A stretch of 64,000 bases of DNA from Caldilineaceae bacterium (GTDB taxonomy: Bacteria; Chloroflexota; Anaerolineae; Caldilineales; Caldilineaceae). A program made the position numbers and the translations under genes. The stretch's first letter is position 1; the number at the start of each line of letters is the position of its first letter. A model generated the notes under the pieces. The model was given only the letters and a program-made list of their open reading frames with translations, was not told the DNA's origin and made no database searches. Positions 15,351 to 24,032 of this stretch are shown piece by piece. The DNA lies in NCBI GenBank assembly GCA_022824025.1, contig JAJEBF010000031.1:1-64000 (forward strand), given 5' to 3'.

Positions 15351-15468
15351 CTCCTCCGTGTCCCTCCGTGGATCAAAAGATGTTGAAGTTCGCCGTTGCC
15401 CTTCTTCGCGCCCCTTCGCGTCCCTTCGTGGATCAAGAGATGTTGAAGTTCGCCCTTGCCGTTCGCCC
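15351..15468 (+). repeat. Dispersed C/T-rich repeat, two tandem copies
   Basis: TCCGTGGATCAAAAGATGTT, followed by GAAGTTCGCC, occurs and is then repeated as TTCGTGGATCAAGAGATGTT, preceded by TTCGCGCCCCTTCGCGTCCC. Related copies lie at 16904-16943, 54325-54370 and 58795-58910. Confidence 0.6.
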
Positions 15469-15538
15469 TAATCCCCCAAATCCCAAAAATCCCCCCAAAT
15501 CCCCGTTCAGACAAAATCCCCGTCCCAAATCCCCGTCC
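15469..15538 (+). repeat. Composite low-complexity repeat, copy B (C-rich half only)
   Basis: CCCCCAAATCCCAAAAATCC followed by CCCCAAATCCCCGTTCAGAC, as in 13911-13955 and in the inverted copy near 56300. Confidence 0.6.
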
Positions 15539-15743
15539 AAAAGAACTACCGCTCGCCCAATGGCTGTAGTATACTTAGCCCCAATCCCTGAGCGCCGACC
15601 CGCCCGGTCCGCGCCCCAATGTCAATCAGTCCAACATCCATATCCCAATAGCTCAATGTCCTCCCTGTCCCAGCCGCCCCCCACAAGCGCAGGGAACATA
15701 CAGGGCGACCAAAAGCACGCAACCAGCGGCAGGAGAAAATACC

Positions 15744-16802
15744 ATGGCAAAAACCGGCAGAGCCGTCATCGCCCACGGACAGGACTTTGAAATCCGCGAA
15801 TATCCCGTGCCCAAACCGGAACCCGGCAAAGTGCTCCTGCGCCAGGAGCTCGCCGGCATCTGCGGCACAGACCTCCACAACTGGCAGAACGGGATCGAGG
15901 GCGAGCTCGTCCTCGGCCACGAAAACGTCGGCGTCATCGAAGCCATCGGCGCCGGCGGCGCAAAAGACTACATCGGCCGCCCCCTCGAAGAAGGCGACCG
16001 CGTCATCTTCTCACCCGGCACCGGCGGCTATGGCGCATACGGCTTCTACGACACCCCAGACGTCGCCCCCCACTTCTACGGCGGATTCGCCGACTACATC
16101 TACCTCGGCTTCGAAAATACCTGCATCCTCAAAACCGACTGCTCGCCCGAAGTCGCCGTCCTCACCGAACCCTACACAATCGGCGTCCACGCCGCCATGC
16201 GCGGCAAAGTGCAGCTCGGCGATACCGTCGTCGTCCAGGGCTGCGGAGCCATCGGCCTCGTCACCCTCCTCTGCGCCAAACAAATGGGCGCCGCCAACAT
16301 CATCGTCGTCGGCGGCCCCGCCAAACGCCTCGAACTGGCAAAAGAGTACGGCGCCGACGTGACCATCAACATCGAAGAGGTCACCAGCGTAGAAGAGCGC
16401 ACCAGGCAGGTAATGTGGCACACGCCCCTGAAGCGGGGCGCCGACATCGTATTCGAATGCGCCGGCTTCCTGCCCGCTACCCCGGAAGGCCTGGGCTTCC
16501 TCCGCTTCGGCGGCACCTTCGTCGAAGTCGGCCACTTCGTCGACATGGGCTCCATCGATTTCAATATCAACCAGCTCCTCATGCGCAACAACGTCACCTT
16601 CGAAGCCGTCTGGGGCAGCTCCTACGAACACTTCGTGCGCGGCCTCCCCATCCTCGAGAAAAACGAATTCCCCTACGGCGACATGGTCAGCCACAAACTG
16701 CCCCTCGAACGCGTAGGCGACGGCTTCCACGCACTCGACGGCACCTACCGCCTCGGCGACGAGCAAGTTATCAAAATCGCCGTCCAAGCCTGGGACGATT
16801 GA
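15744..16802 (+). CDS. Zinc-type medium-chain alcohol/polyol dehydrogenase
   Basis: The 352-residue MDR-family oxidoreductase starts behind AGGAG (GGCAGGAGAAAATACCATG). The catalytic zinc ligands are C40 (GICGTDLHNW) and H59/E60 (GHENVG), and the Rossmann nucleotide site is VVVQGCGAIGLV near residue 165. The four-cysteine structural zinc lobe is absent, as in some sugar dehydrogenase subfamilies. It probably oxidises a secondary alcohol of a sugar or polyol with NAD(P). The NHL-repeat gene follows 225 bases downstream on the same strand. The substrate is not deducible. It is typical GC-rich core coding. Confidence 0.85.
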   Translation: MAKTGRAVIAHGQDFEIREYPVPKPEPGKVLLRQELAGICGTDLHNWQNGIEGELVLGHENVGVIEAIGAGGAKDYIGRPLEEGDRVIFSPGTGGYGAYGFYDTPDVAPHFYGGFADYIYLGFENTCILKTDCSPEVAVLTEPYTIGVHAAMRGKVQLGDTVVVQGCGAIGLVTLLCAKQMGAANIIVVGGPAKRLELAKEYGADVTINIEEVTSVEERTRQVMWHTPLKRGADIVFECAGFLPATPEGLGFLRFGGTFVEVGHFVDMGSIDFNINQLLMRNNVTFEAVWGSSYEHFVRGLPILEKNEFPYGDMVSHKLPLERVGDGFHALDGTYRLGDEQVIKIAVQAWDD

Positions 16803-16903
16803 GGCTTGTTCACGCACGTCAAAACAGCAAATTACGGGAGCAAAGTGCGCCCAATCCGTGTAGGACCGCGTGGTCACGCAAAGAAAACACGAAACGCCTT
16901 TGG

Positions 16904-16943
16904 TGTTCTTCGCGCCCCTTCGCGTGCCTTCGTGGATAGATAG
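16904..16943 (+). repeat. Dispersed C/T-rich repeat copy
   Basis: TTCTTCGCGCCCCTTCGCGT, then GCCTTCGTGGATAGA. It lies in the gap between the dehydrogenase and NHL-repeat genes. Confidence 0.5.
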
Positions 16944-17027
16944 GTTTTGTCTATCCCAGTATTCATTTCAAGAATCCATTTCCACGCCGCGCCCGCGGCG
17001 GGACGCAACCAGGCAAAGGAGATTGCC

Positions 17028-17888
17028 ATGCCGTTCGGAACCGGCGCCTATCAGTACGAACTAGTGGAAAACTGGGCCAAACTGCCCGCAGGTTGGGAGT
17101 TCGGCTGGGTCGCCGCAGTCGCCTGCGACTCACAGGATCGCGTCTTCATCTATTCGCGTAGCGAGCATCCGCTCGTCGTCTTCGACAAAGACGGCAACTT
17201 CCTCGCCTCTTGGGGCGAAGACGTCATCGAGGACGCCCACGGCATCTTCATCGACGACGAAGACAACGTCTGGTGCACCGAACGCGAGACCCACTGCATC
17301 TTCAAGTTCAACGCCGCCGGCGAGCTCGTCATGACCATCGGCGTCCCCGGGCAGGAAGGCGCCCCCGGCGAACCCTTCCGCCTCCCCACCGATCTCGCCG
17401 TCGCCTCCAACGGCGACCTCTTCATCTCCGACGGCTACGACAACGCCCGCGTCCACAAATACTCCGCCGCCGGCGAGCACATCCTCTCCTGGGGCGACTG
17501 GGGTGAGGGCCCCAGCCAGTTCACTCTCTCCCACTGCGTCCGGCTCGACAAACACGACCGCGTCTGGGTCTGCGACCGCACAAACGACCGCATCCAGCTC
17601 TTCGACACCGACGGCAACTTCCTCGAGGAGCGCACCGGCCTCCTCAAACCCGACACCATCTACTTCGACCCCAGCGGCGAAGTCGTCTATGTCGCCGAGC
17701 TCGAACAGCGCGTCAGCGTCTGGACCCTCGACGGCGACCTCCTCAGCCACTGGGGCGGCGCACAGCCCAGCGACAAACCGGGCGAATTCAAGGCCTGCCC
17801 CCACGGCATCTGGGCCGACTCCCGCGGCGACCTCTACGTCGGCCAGGTCCAGGTCGACGACGGCCTCCAGAAGTTCCGCCGCGTGTGA
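17028..17888 (+). CDS. NHL-repeat beta-propeller protein (peptidyl-amidating-lyase-like)
   Basis: The start is ATG 17028 behind AAAGGAG; the upstream in-frame start at 16947 lacks a ribosome site. The 286-residue protein has about six NHL-type blades with repeated 'D..G.F....G..G' loops (FDKDGNFLASWGED, FNAAGELVMTIG, YSAAGEHILSWGDWGEG, FDTDGNFLEE). Blade-specific 'HGI(F/W)(I/A)D' motifs occur as in the peptidyl-hydroxyglycine alpha-amidating-lyase family. No signal peptide is seen, so it is likely cytoplasmic. It probably acts as a lactonase- or lyase-like enzyme on the product of the adjoining dehydrogenase, which is inference. The next gene is foreign-looking (rloA-like). Confidence 0.8.
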   Translation: MPFGTGAYQYELVENWAKLPAGWEFGWVAAVACDSQDRVFIYSRSEHPLVVFDKDGNFLASWGEDVIEDAHGIFIDDEDNVWCTERETHCIFKFNAAGELVMTIGVPGQEGAPGEPFRLPTDLAVASNGDLFISDGYDNARVHKYSAAGEHILSWGDWGEGPSQFTLSHCVRLDKHDRVWVCDRTNDRIQLFDTDGNFLEERTGLLKPDTIYFDPSGEVVYVAELEQRVSVWTLDGDLLSHWGGAQPSDKPGEFKACPHGIWADSRGDLYVGQVQVDDGLQKFRRV

Positions 17889-17972
17889 GAGGAGATGGGA
17901 AATTTTGCAGACTTCCGCCCTCTTGTCTTCCGGGCCGGCAACTGTGAAGACAGAACTGAGGTATCCGTGTCA

Positions 17973-17984
17973 TATCCGCGGATA
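17973..17984. promoter_or_regulatory. 12-bp palindrome upstream of the RloA-like gene
   Basis: TATCCGCGGATA is a perfect palindrome 27 bases before ATG 18012. A second GTATCCG half-site lies at 17961-17967. The position fits an operator overlapping the leader. Confidence 0.35.
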
Positions 17985-18011
17985 CCCTTCTCTTTCATTC
18001 GGACCTGAACC

Positions 18012-19349
18012 ATGCTAATCGAATTCAGTATTGCGAACTTTCGCTCCTTTCGAGACGAAGTTACCTTCAGCATGGTGGCCAGCCCGCTCAAGACGAACGG
18101 CGGCCAGTTGGACGATAGGAACTGCTTCGCCGCGCCCGGTAGCATCAATCTCTTGTCGAGCGCCGCTATCTACGGCGCGAACGCCAGCGGCAAAAGCAAC
18201 TTCGTCGCCGCCTTCGACTTCATGACACGTTTCGTCAGACGCTCTCACGATAACACGGAACGGACCGGGGGAATTGAAGTTGAACCCTTCCGACTGAATA
18301 CTGAAACCGAAACCGAGCCCTCTTACTTTGAAGTCCTGTTCATTGTTGATGACGAACACTTTCGTTACGGATTCGAGGCGACTTCGGAAAGTGTAGTCAC
18401 TGAATGGCTTCACATCCTTCCAACCAACCCAAAACCGGGTCTCGTTGAGATTGCCGGCCAGGAAGTCAAGCTGTTTGAGCGGGATGGCAATGAAATCAGA
18501 CTGGATCAGAGTTTCGAAGAAGAAGCCGGTGGACTGGAAGCGAGAACGCGGCCCAACGCACTCTTTCTCTCCGTAGGCGCTCAATTCAACGGCGAAACCG
18601 CCCAAAAAGTTCTCGGCTGGTTCCGCTCAATTGGGATTGCAACCAGTTTGGGCCACCTGGATTTTGGAATGAAGATGTTTACGGAACGTATGCTCAGCGA
18701 CAGAGACACGGCAGACGAGATAGTCGATCTCATCAAGAAAATGGATCTTGGGATTGAAGCGATTCAGATCGAAAGGAATGCGCCCGCTACAGATCCACTC
18801 CCTGACTACGCGCCCAAAGAGTTACGCGAGGCCATGGCAGCCTATCAGGAAAGTCTCAACCGAGAAGAACAGGTAGCGGTGCGAACGGTTCACCGCAAAA
18901 CAGGCGATAGCGGCCAGCCTGTGGAACCCGCGTTGTTCGATCTGGATGAACATGAATCTGAAGGAACCAGAAAGCTTTTGGCGATGGCCGGCCCCTTGGT
19001 AGATACGTTGAAGTTTGGCGATATTTTAGTAATTGACGAGTTGGACGCTCCTCTGCATCCCCTCTTGACGAAAGAAATCGTGGGTCTGTTTGGCGATCCG
19101 GAGAGGAATCCCAACGGCGCCCAACTGGTCTTCACAACCCAGGACACGAATCTCCTTGACCCTTGTTTCCTGCGTCGAGACCAGATCTGGTTTACAGAAA
19201 AGGACCGTCAAGGCGCCTCCCATCTCTACTCATTGGTTGAGTTCAAGATAGATGAAAACGCGCCGTTCGAAAGGGACTACATCCAGGGACGCTATGGCGC
19301 AATCCCGTATCTGGGAGACGTTCGCCAACTGTTCTTGGAGAAGGACTGA
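18012..19349 (+). CDS. RloA-like AAA ATPase
   Basis: The 445-residue AAA_15/AAA_21 ATPase has its N-terminal strand LIEFSIANFRSFRDEVTFSM, Walker A GANASGKS (55-62) and Walker B DILVIDELDAPLHPLL. After that comes QLVFTTQDTNLLDP, typical of RloA-type proteins. It ends one base into the start of the RloB-like gene (TGATG overlap), so the two are translated together. RloA/RloB pairs occur in type I restriction and other defence loci, and the ATPase is thought to license its TOPRIM-type partner. The sequence is less GC-rich than both flanking metabolic genes, which suggests transfer. Confidence 0.88.
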   Translation: MLIEFSIANFRSFRDEVTFSMVASPLKTNGGQLDDRNCFAAPGSINLLSSAAIYGANASGKSNFVAAFDFMTRFVRRSHDNTERTGGIEVEPFRLNTETETEPSYFEVLFIVDDEHFRYGFEATSESVVTEWLHILPTNPKPGLVEIAGQEVKLFERDGNEIRLDQSFEEEAGGLEARTRPNALFLSVGAQFNGETAQKVLGWFRSIGIATSLGHLDFGMKMFTERMLSDRDTADEIVDLIKKMDLGIEAIQIERNAPATDPLPDYAPKELREAMAAYQESLNREEQVAVRTVHRKTGDSGQPVEPALFDLDEHESEGTRKLLAMAGPLVDTLKFGDILVIDELDAPLHPLLTKEIVGLFGDPERNPNGAQLVFTTQDTNLLDPCFLRRDQIWFTEKDRQGASHLYSLVEFKIDENAPFERDYIQGRYGAIPYLGDVRQLFLEKD

Positions 19350-19990
19350 TGTCCTACCGGCGAACACGGCGGGGCCAGCGCAGAAGAGGGACGCGCAATT
19401 ACAGGCAACGACGCGCAGATAGACAGGAAACGCTTCACAGTTTCCTTGTCGTTTGTGAAGGCGAGCGAACCGAACCAAACTATCTGCGCAGTTTTCAAGG
19501 CCCCAATCTGGTTGTAGAGATCAAAGGCTTCGGCATAAGCCCGCGGCAACTGGTAGAAAAGGCGCTGGACCTCGCAAAACAAGGCGACTACAACCAAATC
19601 TGGTGTGTATTTGATCGGGACGACCGCAGTGTCAACGACTTCAATGGCGCGATTCAAAGAGCCAGGAGCCAGGGATTGCAGGTCGCCTATTCCAATCAGG
19701 CTTTCGAACTCTGGTATCTTCTCCACTTCCACTTCTACAACACGCCAATGCGTCGTGTGGATTATATGGACAAACTGAGCCAAATGTTGCCCGGGCCATA
19801 CCGCAAGAACGATTCCAATATGTATGCCCAACTGCTATGGCGGCAGACATCTGCCTTAGACAATGCCGAAAGACTGCTCGACCAATATTCTCCCCATAAT
19901 CCGGGGACCGATGATCCGTCCACCACGGTTCATCTGCTCGTCCAGGAACTGAACCGATTCCTGCCTGAAACGAGGGCGAAACAGGAATGA
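19349..19990 (+). CDS. RloB-like TOPRIM nuclease
   Basis: The 213-residue RloB-family protein (PF13707) has a very basic N-terminus (YRRTRRGQRRRGTRNYRQRR). The TOPRIM-type glutamate lies in FLVVCEGERTEPNYL and the acidic pair in IWCVFDRDDRS. The segment YSNQAFELWYLLHF is diagnostic for the family. The predicted role is a nucleic-acid cleaving effector controlled by the upstream ATPase. The start overlaps the ATPase stop, and its own stop overlaps the glycerate kinase start (ATGA). Defence function is from the family, not from this locus. Confidence 0.9.
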   Translation: MSYRRTRRGQRRRGTRNYRQRRADRQETLHSFLVVCEGERTEPNYLRSFQGPNLVVEIKGFGISPRQLVEKALDLAKQGDYNQIWCVFDRDDRSVNDFNGAIQRARSQGLQVAYSNQAFELWYLLHFHFYNTPMRRVDYMDKLSQMLPGPYRKNDSNMYAQLLWRQTSALDNAERLLDQYSPHNPGTDDPSTTVHLLVQELNRFLPETRAKQE

Positions 19991-21435
19991 CCCGCTTCGA
20001 CCAATCCGTCCTGACCCCCAATCCGTCCGTCCGCCGCCCCATCCTCGCCGTACTCGACGCCGCCCTCGACGCCGTCGACCCCTTCGCCGCCGTGCAGAAC
20101 GTCCTCAGGCGCCAGGATGATTCCCTCACCGTCGCCGGCCCCACCGCCCGCGACCCCGCCGCCGCGCTGACCTACGACCTGCGCCGCTTCCGCCGCATCT
20201 TCGTCGTCGCCGCCGGAAAGGCCGCCGTGCCCATGTCCGCCGCCGTTGAAGCCGCCCTCGGCGACCGCATCAACCGCGGCCTCGCCGTAACCAAGTACGA
20301 CCACGCCCAGCCCGCCGGCCCCGCCGCCGCCTCCTCCTCCTCCCGCATCCGCGTCGTCGAGGCCGGCCATCCCATTCCCGACGAAGCCGGCGTCCTCGCC
20401 GGCAAAGAGATGCTCGCCCTCGTCGAGCAGGCCGACGCCGGCGACCTCGTGATCGCCCTGCTCTCCGGCGGCGGCTCCGCCCTCCTCGTCGCGCCCGCAG
20501 CCGAAGCCACCGACAGCGCCGGTCATACCCACCCCGCCCTCACCCTGTCCGACATGCAGGCCATGACCGACGCCCTCCTGGCCTGCGGCGCGACCATCAA
20601 CGAGATAAACTGCCTCCGCAAACACGCCAGCGCCGTCAAAGGCGGCCAGCTAGCTCGCGCCGCCGCACCCGCCACCCTCCTCACCCTCGCCCTCAGCGAC
20701 GTCATCGGCAGCCCCCTCGACGTCATCGCCAGCGGCCCCACCGTCCCCGACGAAAGCGCCTGGGCCGACGTCCGCGCCATCATCGAAAAGTACGACCTGA
20801 ACGACGCCCTGCCCGCGGTCATATCCGCCCGCCTGCAGGCCGGGCTTGCCGGCGTTATCCCCGACACCCCCAAACCGGACGACCCCGTCTTCGCCAGCAG
20901 CAATACCCTCGTCGTCGCCGACAACCGCGCCGCCGCCAACGCCGCCCTCGCCAAGGCAACCGAGCTCGGCTACAACACGATCCTGCTCTCCACATACGTC
21001 GAAGGCGAAGCCGCCGAAGTCGCCAAGCTGCTCGTCGCCCTGGGCCGGGAAGCTCTGGACAGCGGTCTGCCCGCGCCCGCCCCCGCCTGCATCATCCTCG
21101 GCGGCGAAACCACCGTCAACCTCGGCGACAACCCCGGCCAGGGCGGACGCAACCAGGAGCTCGCCCTCGCCGCCGCCCTCGCGCTCCGGAACCTGCCAGG
21201 GCTGACAATCGTATCCCTGGCGACCGACGGCACCGACGGCCCCACCGACAGCGCCGGCGGCATCGCCGACAACGGAACCGTGGCTCGCGGCGACGACGCG
21301 GGCCTCTCTGCCGCCGACCATCTCCGCCGCCACGACGCCTATCCCTACCTACGCGCCGCCGCCGATCTGCTCCTCACCGGCCCCACCCAGACGAACGTCA
21401 ACGATCTTCTCTTCGTCTTTGCGCAGAAAGTATGA
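19987..21435 (+). CDS. Glycerate 2-kinase (DUF4147/MOFRL type)
   Basis: The 482-residue class II glycerate kinase phosphorylates D-glycerate to 2-phosphoglycerate with ATP. The N-terminal domain carries FVVAAGKAAVPMS, with the conserved lysine, and LLSGGGSALLVAP. The C-terminal MOFRL domain carries GGETTVNLGDNPGQGGRNQE and TDGTDGPTDSAGG. The N-terminus is a little longer than usual, but ATG 19987 overlaps the rloB-like stop, so coupling is possible. It fits downstream of a sugar-acid or hydroxypyruvate pathway served by the SDR and TRAP genes further right. It is strongly GC-rich. Confidence 0.92.
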   Translation: MTRFDQSVLTPNPSVRRPILAVLDAALDAVDPFAAVQNVLRRQDDSLTVAGPTARDPAAALTYDLRRFRRIFVVAAGKAAVPMSAAVEAALGDRINRGLAVTKYDHAQPAGPAAASSSSRIRVVEAGHPIPDEAGVLAGKEMLALVEQADAGDLVIALLSGGGSALLVAPAAEATDSAGHTHPALTLSDMQAMTDALLACGATINEINCLRKHASAVKGGQLARAAAPATLLTLALSDVIGSPLDVIASGPTVPDESAWADVRAIIEKYDLNDALPAVISARLQAGLAGVIPDTPKPDDPVFASSNTLVVADNRAAANAALAKATELGYNTILLSTYVEGEAAEVAKLLVALGREALDSGLPAPAPACIILGGETTVNLGDNPGQGGRNQELALAAALALRNLPGLTIVSLATDGTDGPTDSAGGIADNGTVARGDDAGLSAADHLRRHDAYPYLRAAADLLLTGPTQTNVNDLLFVFAQKV

Positions 21436-21470
21436 GAGAATGGCGAAACCATAGGCGCGACACAACTGAT

Positions 21471-21490
21471 AAGGCCTGGCCAGCGGCCTT
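21471..21490 (+). terminator. Weak stem-loop after the glycerate kinase gene
   Basis: AAGGCC, an eight-base loop, then GGCCTT, 35 bases after the stop. There is no clear T-run, so termination is only possible. Confidence 0.25.
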
Positions 21491-21605
21491 CTCAGTGCCG
21501 CTCTCTATCTCTGACCTGGCCGCGATGAATGCGGCGCAACGCGACCGGCGCCCAAAATGCAACTGAGCTTTCGGTCCGACACGTTTCCAGCACAGGAGTT
21601 TTCTC

Positions 21606-21965
21606 ATGCCCAAGTTGACCGTTGAAAATGTTGGCACTTTCGAAGTCCAGGCAGGCAAACGCCTCGTTCTTGCACTGGTCGAGGACGCATCCGTCGATCA
21701 GCTGCACGCCTGCGGCGGCAACTGCAAATGCACCACCTGCCGCGTCGCCTTCACCGACGGCGAACCCGCGCAGATGACCGTCGCCGAAAAAGAAAAACTG
21801 GCCGAAAAGGGCCTGTCCGGTGTGCGCCTCTCCTGCCAGTGCCTCGTCGAAGACGACATGTCCGTCCAGCTAATCAGCCGCCTCGAAGGCAGCGGCCGCC
21901 CCGACCCCGGCCCGCCCCCCGAAACGACCATTCAGCCGGATCCGGAGTGGACAACCGCAGGCTGA
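21606..21965 (+). CDS. [2Fe-2S] ferredoxin
   Basis: The 119-residue plant/adrenodoxin-type ferredoxin has cluster ligands in HACGGNCKCTTCRV (C-x5-C-x2-C; an extra cysteine lies inside the loop), with the fourth in LSCQC near residue 79. The N-terminal beta-grasp VENVGTFEVQAGKRLVLALV is complete. The last 25 residues are a Pro-rich tail unlike the family core. It is a cytoplasmic electron carrier for an unidentified oxygenase, reductase or Fe-S assembly step. It has an AGGAG site in the leader and stands between metabolic genes with no adjacent reductase. Confidence 0.9.
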   Translation: MPKLTVENVGTFEVQAGKRLVLALVEDASVDQLHACGGNCKCTTCRVAFTDGEPAQMTVAEKEKLAEKGLSGVRLSCQCLVEDDMSVQLISRLEGSGRPDPGPPPETTIQPDPEWTTAG

Positions 21966-22151
21966 GCCCGATAAGCAGCCTTCCGCGCCGGCTTGCCGCC
22001 AAGGGATCACCGGGCGGGGCAACCCCCCACCCAACCCCCTCCGCGCAGGCCGGCGCACAGCCCTGTCATTTGCACCCGGACACTGCAACCGCCGCCCTCC
22101 ATCCCCCTGCCTGAATTCACCGACCCAAACGAGGACAATTTGACCAGCCCA

Positions 22152-22958
22152 ATGACAAATCCCACACCTGCGGCCGGGCCGCCCCGCCGCCCCGTTCTGA
22201 TCTCTGCAATGCAGATGGAGGACGAGCTCAAAAGCGGCGAGCGTTCCGTCTGGGACCTGATCGACACGGCCCGCCAGACCGGCGCAGACGGCGTGGAACT
22301 GCGCCGTGAAACGTGGCCCCGCCTCGACGCAGAGCTGGCCGAAGCCGCCCGCCGCATCGCCGACAACGGCCTGCTCGTCACCTACGCCACCCAGGCAACC
22401 CTCTTCAACGCCGCGGCCGATTCATCGCAACTGCGCCAGGACATCGACGCCGCCTCAACCCTCGGCGCGCCCATCGTCCGCTTCTTCCCCGGCCCCACAC
22501 CGCCGCCCGACGACAGCGCCGCCTGGGCCCGCGCCGAGCAAGTCGTCGAATACGCCGCCGCGCGCAACACCGTCATCGCCCTCGAAAACTACGCCCGCGC
22601 CCCCGGCGGCACCCTCGCCGAGGTGCAAGGCGCGCTCGCCCGGCTCGCATCGCCCGCCCTCCGTACCAACCTCGACATGGGCAACTATCCCAACCACGGC
22701 CAGGACGTTGTCGAAGCGATACATGCCCTCTCCGACAAGATCATCGCCGCTCATCTCAAGGACAAGACCGCCAACCCCGACGATCCCCCGGCCCCCCTCG
22801 GCGCAGGCGTCCTGCCCCTTGCCGAGATTCTCGACGCGCTCGATAAGCTGCCCCAGCCCGTCTACTACATTTTCGAATTCCGCGGCGCCGGCGATCCTGT
22901 GGGCGGCATCGAGCGCAGCCTCGCCTATCTCAGGCAACGCGCGGGCAAACCCGGATGA
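22152..22958 (+). CDS. Sugar phosphate isomerase/epimerase family protein
   Basis: The 268-residue TIM-barrel protein of the xylose-isomerase-like (AP_endonuc_2) family starts at ATG 22152. TTG 22140 has a closer GAGG and is a real alternative. Metal-site strands include DGVELRRETWP (Glu), VIALENYARAPGG (Glu), LRTNLDMGNYPNHG (Asp/His), IIAAHLKDK (His) and YYIFEFRGAGDP (Glu). These fit a divalent-metal isomerase or epimerase acting on keto-sugars or sugar acids. An SDR gene follows in the same direction after about 80 bases. The exact substrate is unknown. Confidence 0.85.
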   Translation: MTNPTPAAGPPRRPVLISAMQMEDELKSGERSVWDLIDTARQTGADGVELRRETWPRLDAELAEAARRIADNGLLVTYATQATLFNAAADSSQLRQDIDAASTLGAPIVRFFPGPTPPPDDSAAWARAEQVVEYAAARNTVIALENYARAPGGTLAEVQGALARLASPALRTNLDMGNYPNHGQDVVEAIHALSDKIIAAHLKDKTANPDDPPAPLGAGVLPLAEILDALDKLPQPVYYIFEFRGAGDPVGGIERSLAYLRQRAGKPG

Positions 22959-23038
22959 TGATACGGGAGGATTCAGGCCGCATGAAAACCCCTCGCGCCT
23001 CTCCTCCCGAAACGCAACACACATGCTGGAGACGTGAA

Positions 23039-23854
23039 ATGAGCGAAAGGAACTCGCTTGCCGGCAAGAAGGCACTCGTTACCGGCGTCGATCAAGGCGG
23101 CATCGGCCAGGGCATCGCCCTCGAGCTGGCCCGCCAAGGCGCCGCCGTCGTCTGCCACTACCCTTTCAGCGACGAAGGCGCCGCCGAAGCCGTCGCCCAA
23201 ATCAGAGCCGCCGGCGGCAGCGCAGGCGCTGTCCAGGGAGACTTCACCCAGTCCGCCGAAATCTGCGCCAACGTCGTCGAGACCGCCGCCGACCTACTCG
23301 GCGGGCTCAACGTGCTCGTAAACAACGCCGGCCTCACCGAAACCCGCCCACTCCCCGACGTAACACCCGAACACTACGAAAAACTCTTCGCCATCAACAT
23401 ACGCAGCCACATTTTCTGCACCCAACAAGCTCTGCCCTTCATGCAGCGGAATGGCGGCGGCTCAGTCATCAACCTCGCCTCCGTACACGCCCACTCCGGC
23501 GTCCCCGACTACGCCGTCTACGCCGCCACCAAGGGCGCCGTCACCGCGCTCACCCGCCACCTGGCCGTCGAGCTGGCGCCCCAAAAGGTGCGCGTCAACG
23601 CCATCGCGCCCGGCCTCATCGAAGTGCCCCGCTACCACACAGACATTCCCGACTACAAACCCGCCATCTTCGAGGCCACCGTTCCCTGGGGCCGACTGGG
23701 AGAACCCGCCGACATCGCCGCCGTGGCCGCGTTCCTCGCCTCCGACGGCGCGGACTTCCTCACCGGCCAGACCATCTACGTCGACGGCGGAACCACCGCC
23801 TACATGTCCTTCGGCGCGCATCTGGACGGCCAGAGCTGGCGCCCCGAAGAATAG
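23039..23854 (+). CDS. SDR family NAD(P)-dependent oxidoreductase
   Basis: The start is ATG 23039 with GGAG seven bases upstream. The 271-residue classical SDR has the nucleotide loop VTGVDQGGIGQGIA, in which the usual TGxxxGIG is expanded by one or two residues. NNAG is at 95-98, catalytic S148, then Y161-x3-K165 (VYAATKGAV), and the C-terminal FLTGQTIYVDGG. The gene runs with the isomerase upstream and the TRAP receptor downstream, so it probably oxidises an imported sugar or hydroxy acid. The altered glycine loop resembles that of enoyl-reductase-like divergent SDRs, but Y-x3-K is classical. Confidence 0.88.
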   Translation: MSERNSLAGKKALVTGVDQGGIGQGIALELARQGAAVVCHYPFSDEGAAEAVAQIRAAGGSAGAVQGDFTQSAEICANVVETAADLLGGLNVLVNNAGLTETRPLPDVTPEHYEKLFAINIRSHIFCTQQALPFMQRNGGGSVINLASVHAHSGVPDYAVYAATKGAVTALTRHLAVELAPQKVRVNAIAPGLIEVPRYHTDIPDYKPAIFEATVPWGRLGEPADIAAVAAFLASDGADFLTGQTIYVDGGTTAYMSFGAHLDGQSWRPEE

Positions 23855-23944
23855 GCGCCGCGCCCTTCCCGTCGCTCCCCCGATTGCGCGCCCCGCGGCG
23901 CCTTCCCGCCCAAGATCGGACCGCGCCGGGTCGCGACAGGCTTT

Positions 23945-23973
23945 TTGTGCGAATGCCCCGCCCTGAGTACAAT
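23945..23973 (+). promoter_or_regulatory. Possible sigma-70-type promoter for the TRAP receptor gene
   Basis: TTGTGC, 17 bases, TACAAT. The -10 box matches 5 of 6 and the -35 only 3 of 6. It would give a ~55-base leader before ATG 24033. Confidence 0.3.
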
Positions 23974-24032
23974 AGCAGGGCATCTCCCATATTCTCTTTT
24001 ACACAAATATCCAAGAGGAAGGAGAAACTGAA

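Larger units (their letters stand above)
14715..15743. other. 1-kb gene-free stretch dominated by repeats
   Basis: It contains the 37-unit 10/11-bp array (14959-15336), two copies of a dispersed C/T-rich repeat (15351-15468) and a C-rich repeat (15469-15538). The frames within the array are translations of the repeat and not genes. Confidence 0.7.

Noticed and set aside
16011..16877. 288-residue minus-strand frame opposite the dehydrogenase
   Set aside because: Antisense composition rich in Asp, Gly, Val and Ala; the plus strand encodes a complete MDR enzyme.
20650..21333. Gly/Val-rich minus-strand frame
   Set aside because: Shadow of the glycerate kinase coding strand; Gly-rich low complexity typical of antisense GC-rich frames.
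19987..21435. Glycerate kinase as a third component of the RloAB-like system
   Set aside because: The ATGA overlap is suggestive, but the enzyme is a standard metabolic kinase and fits the surrounding catabolic genes.
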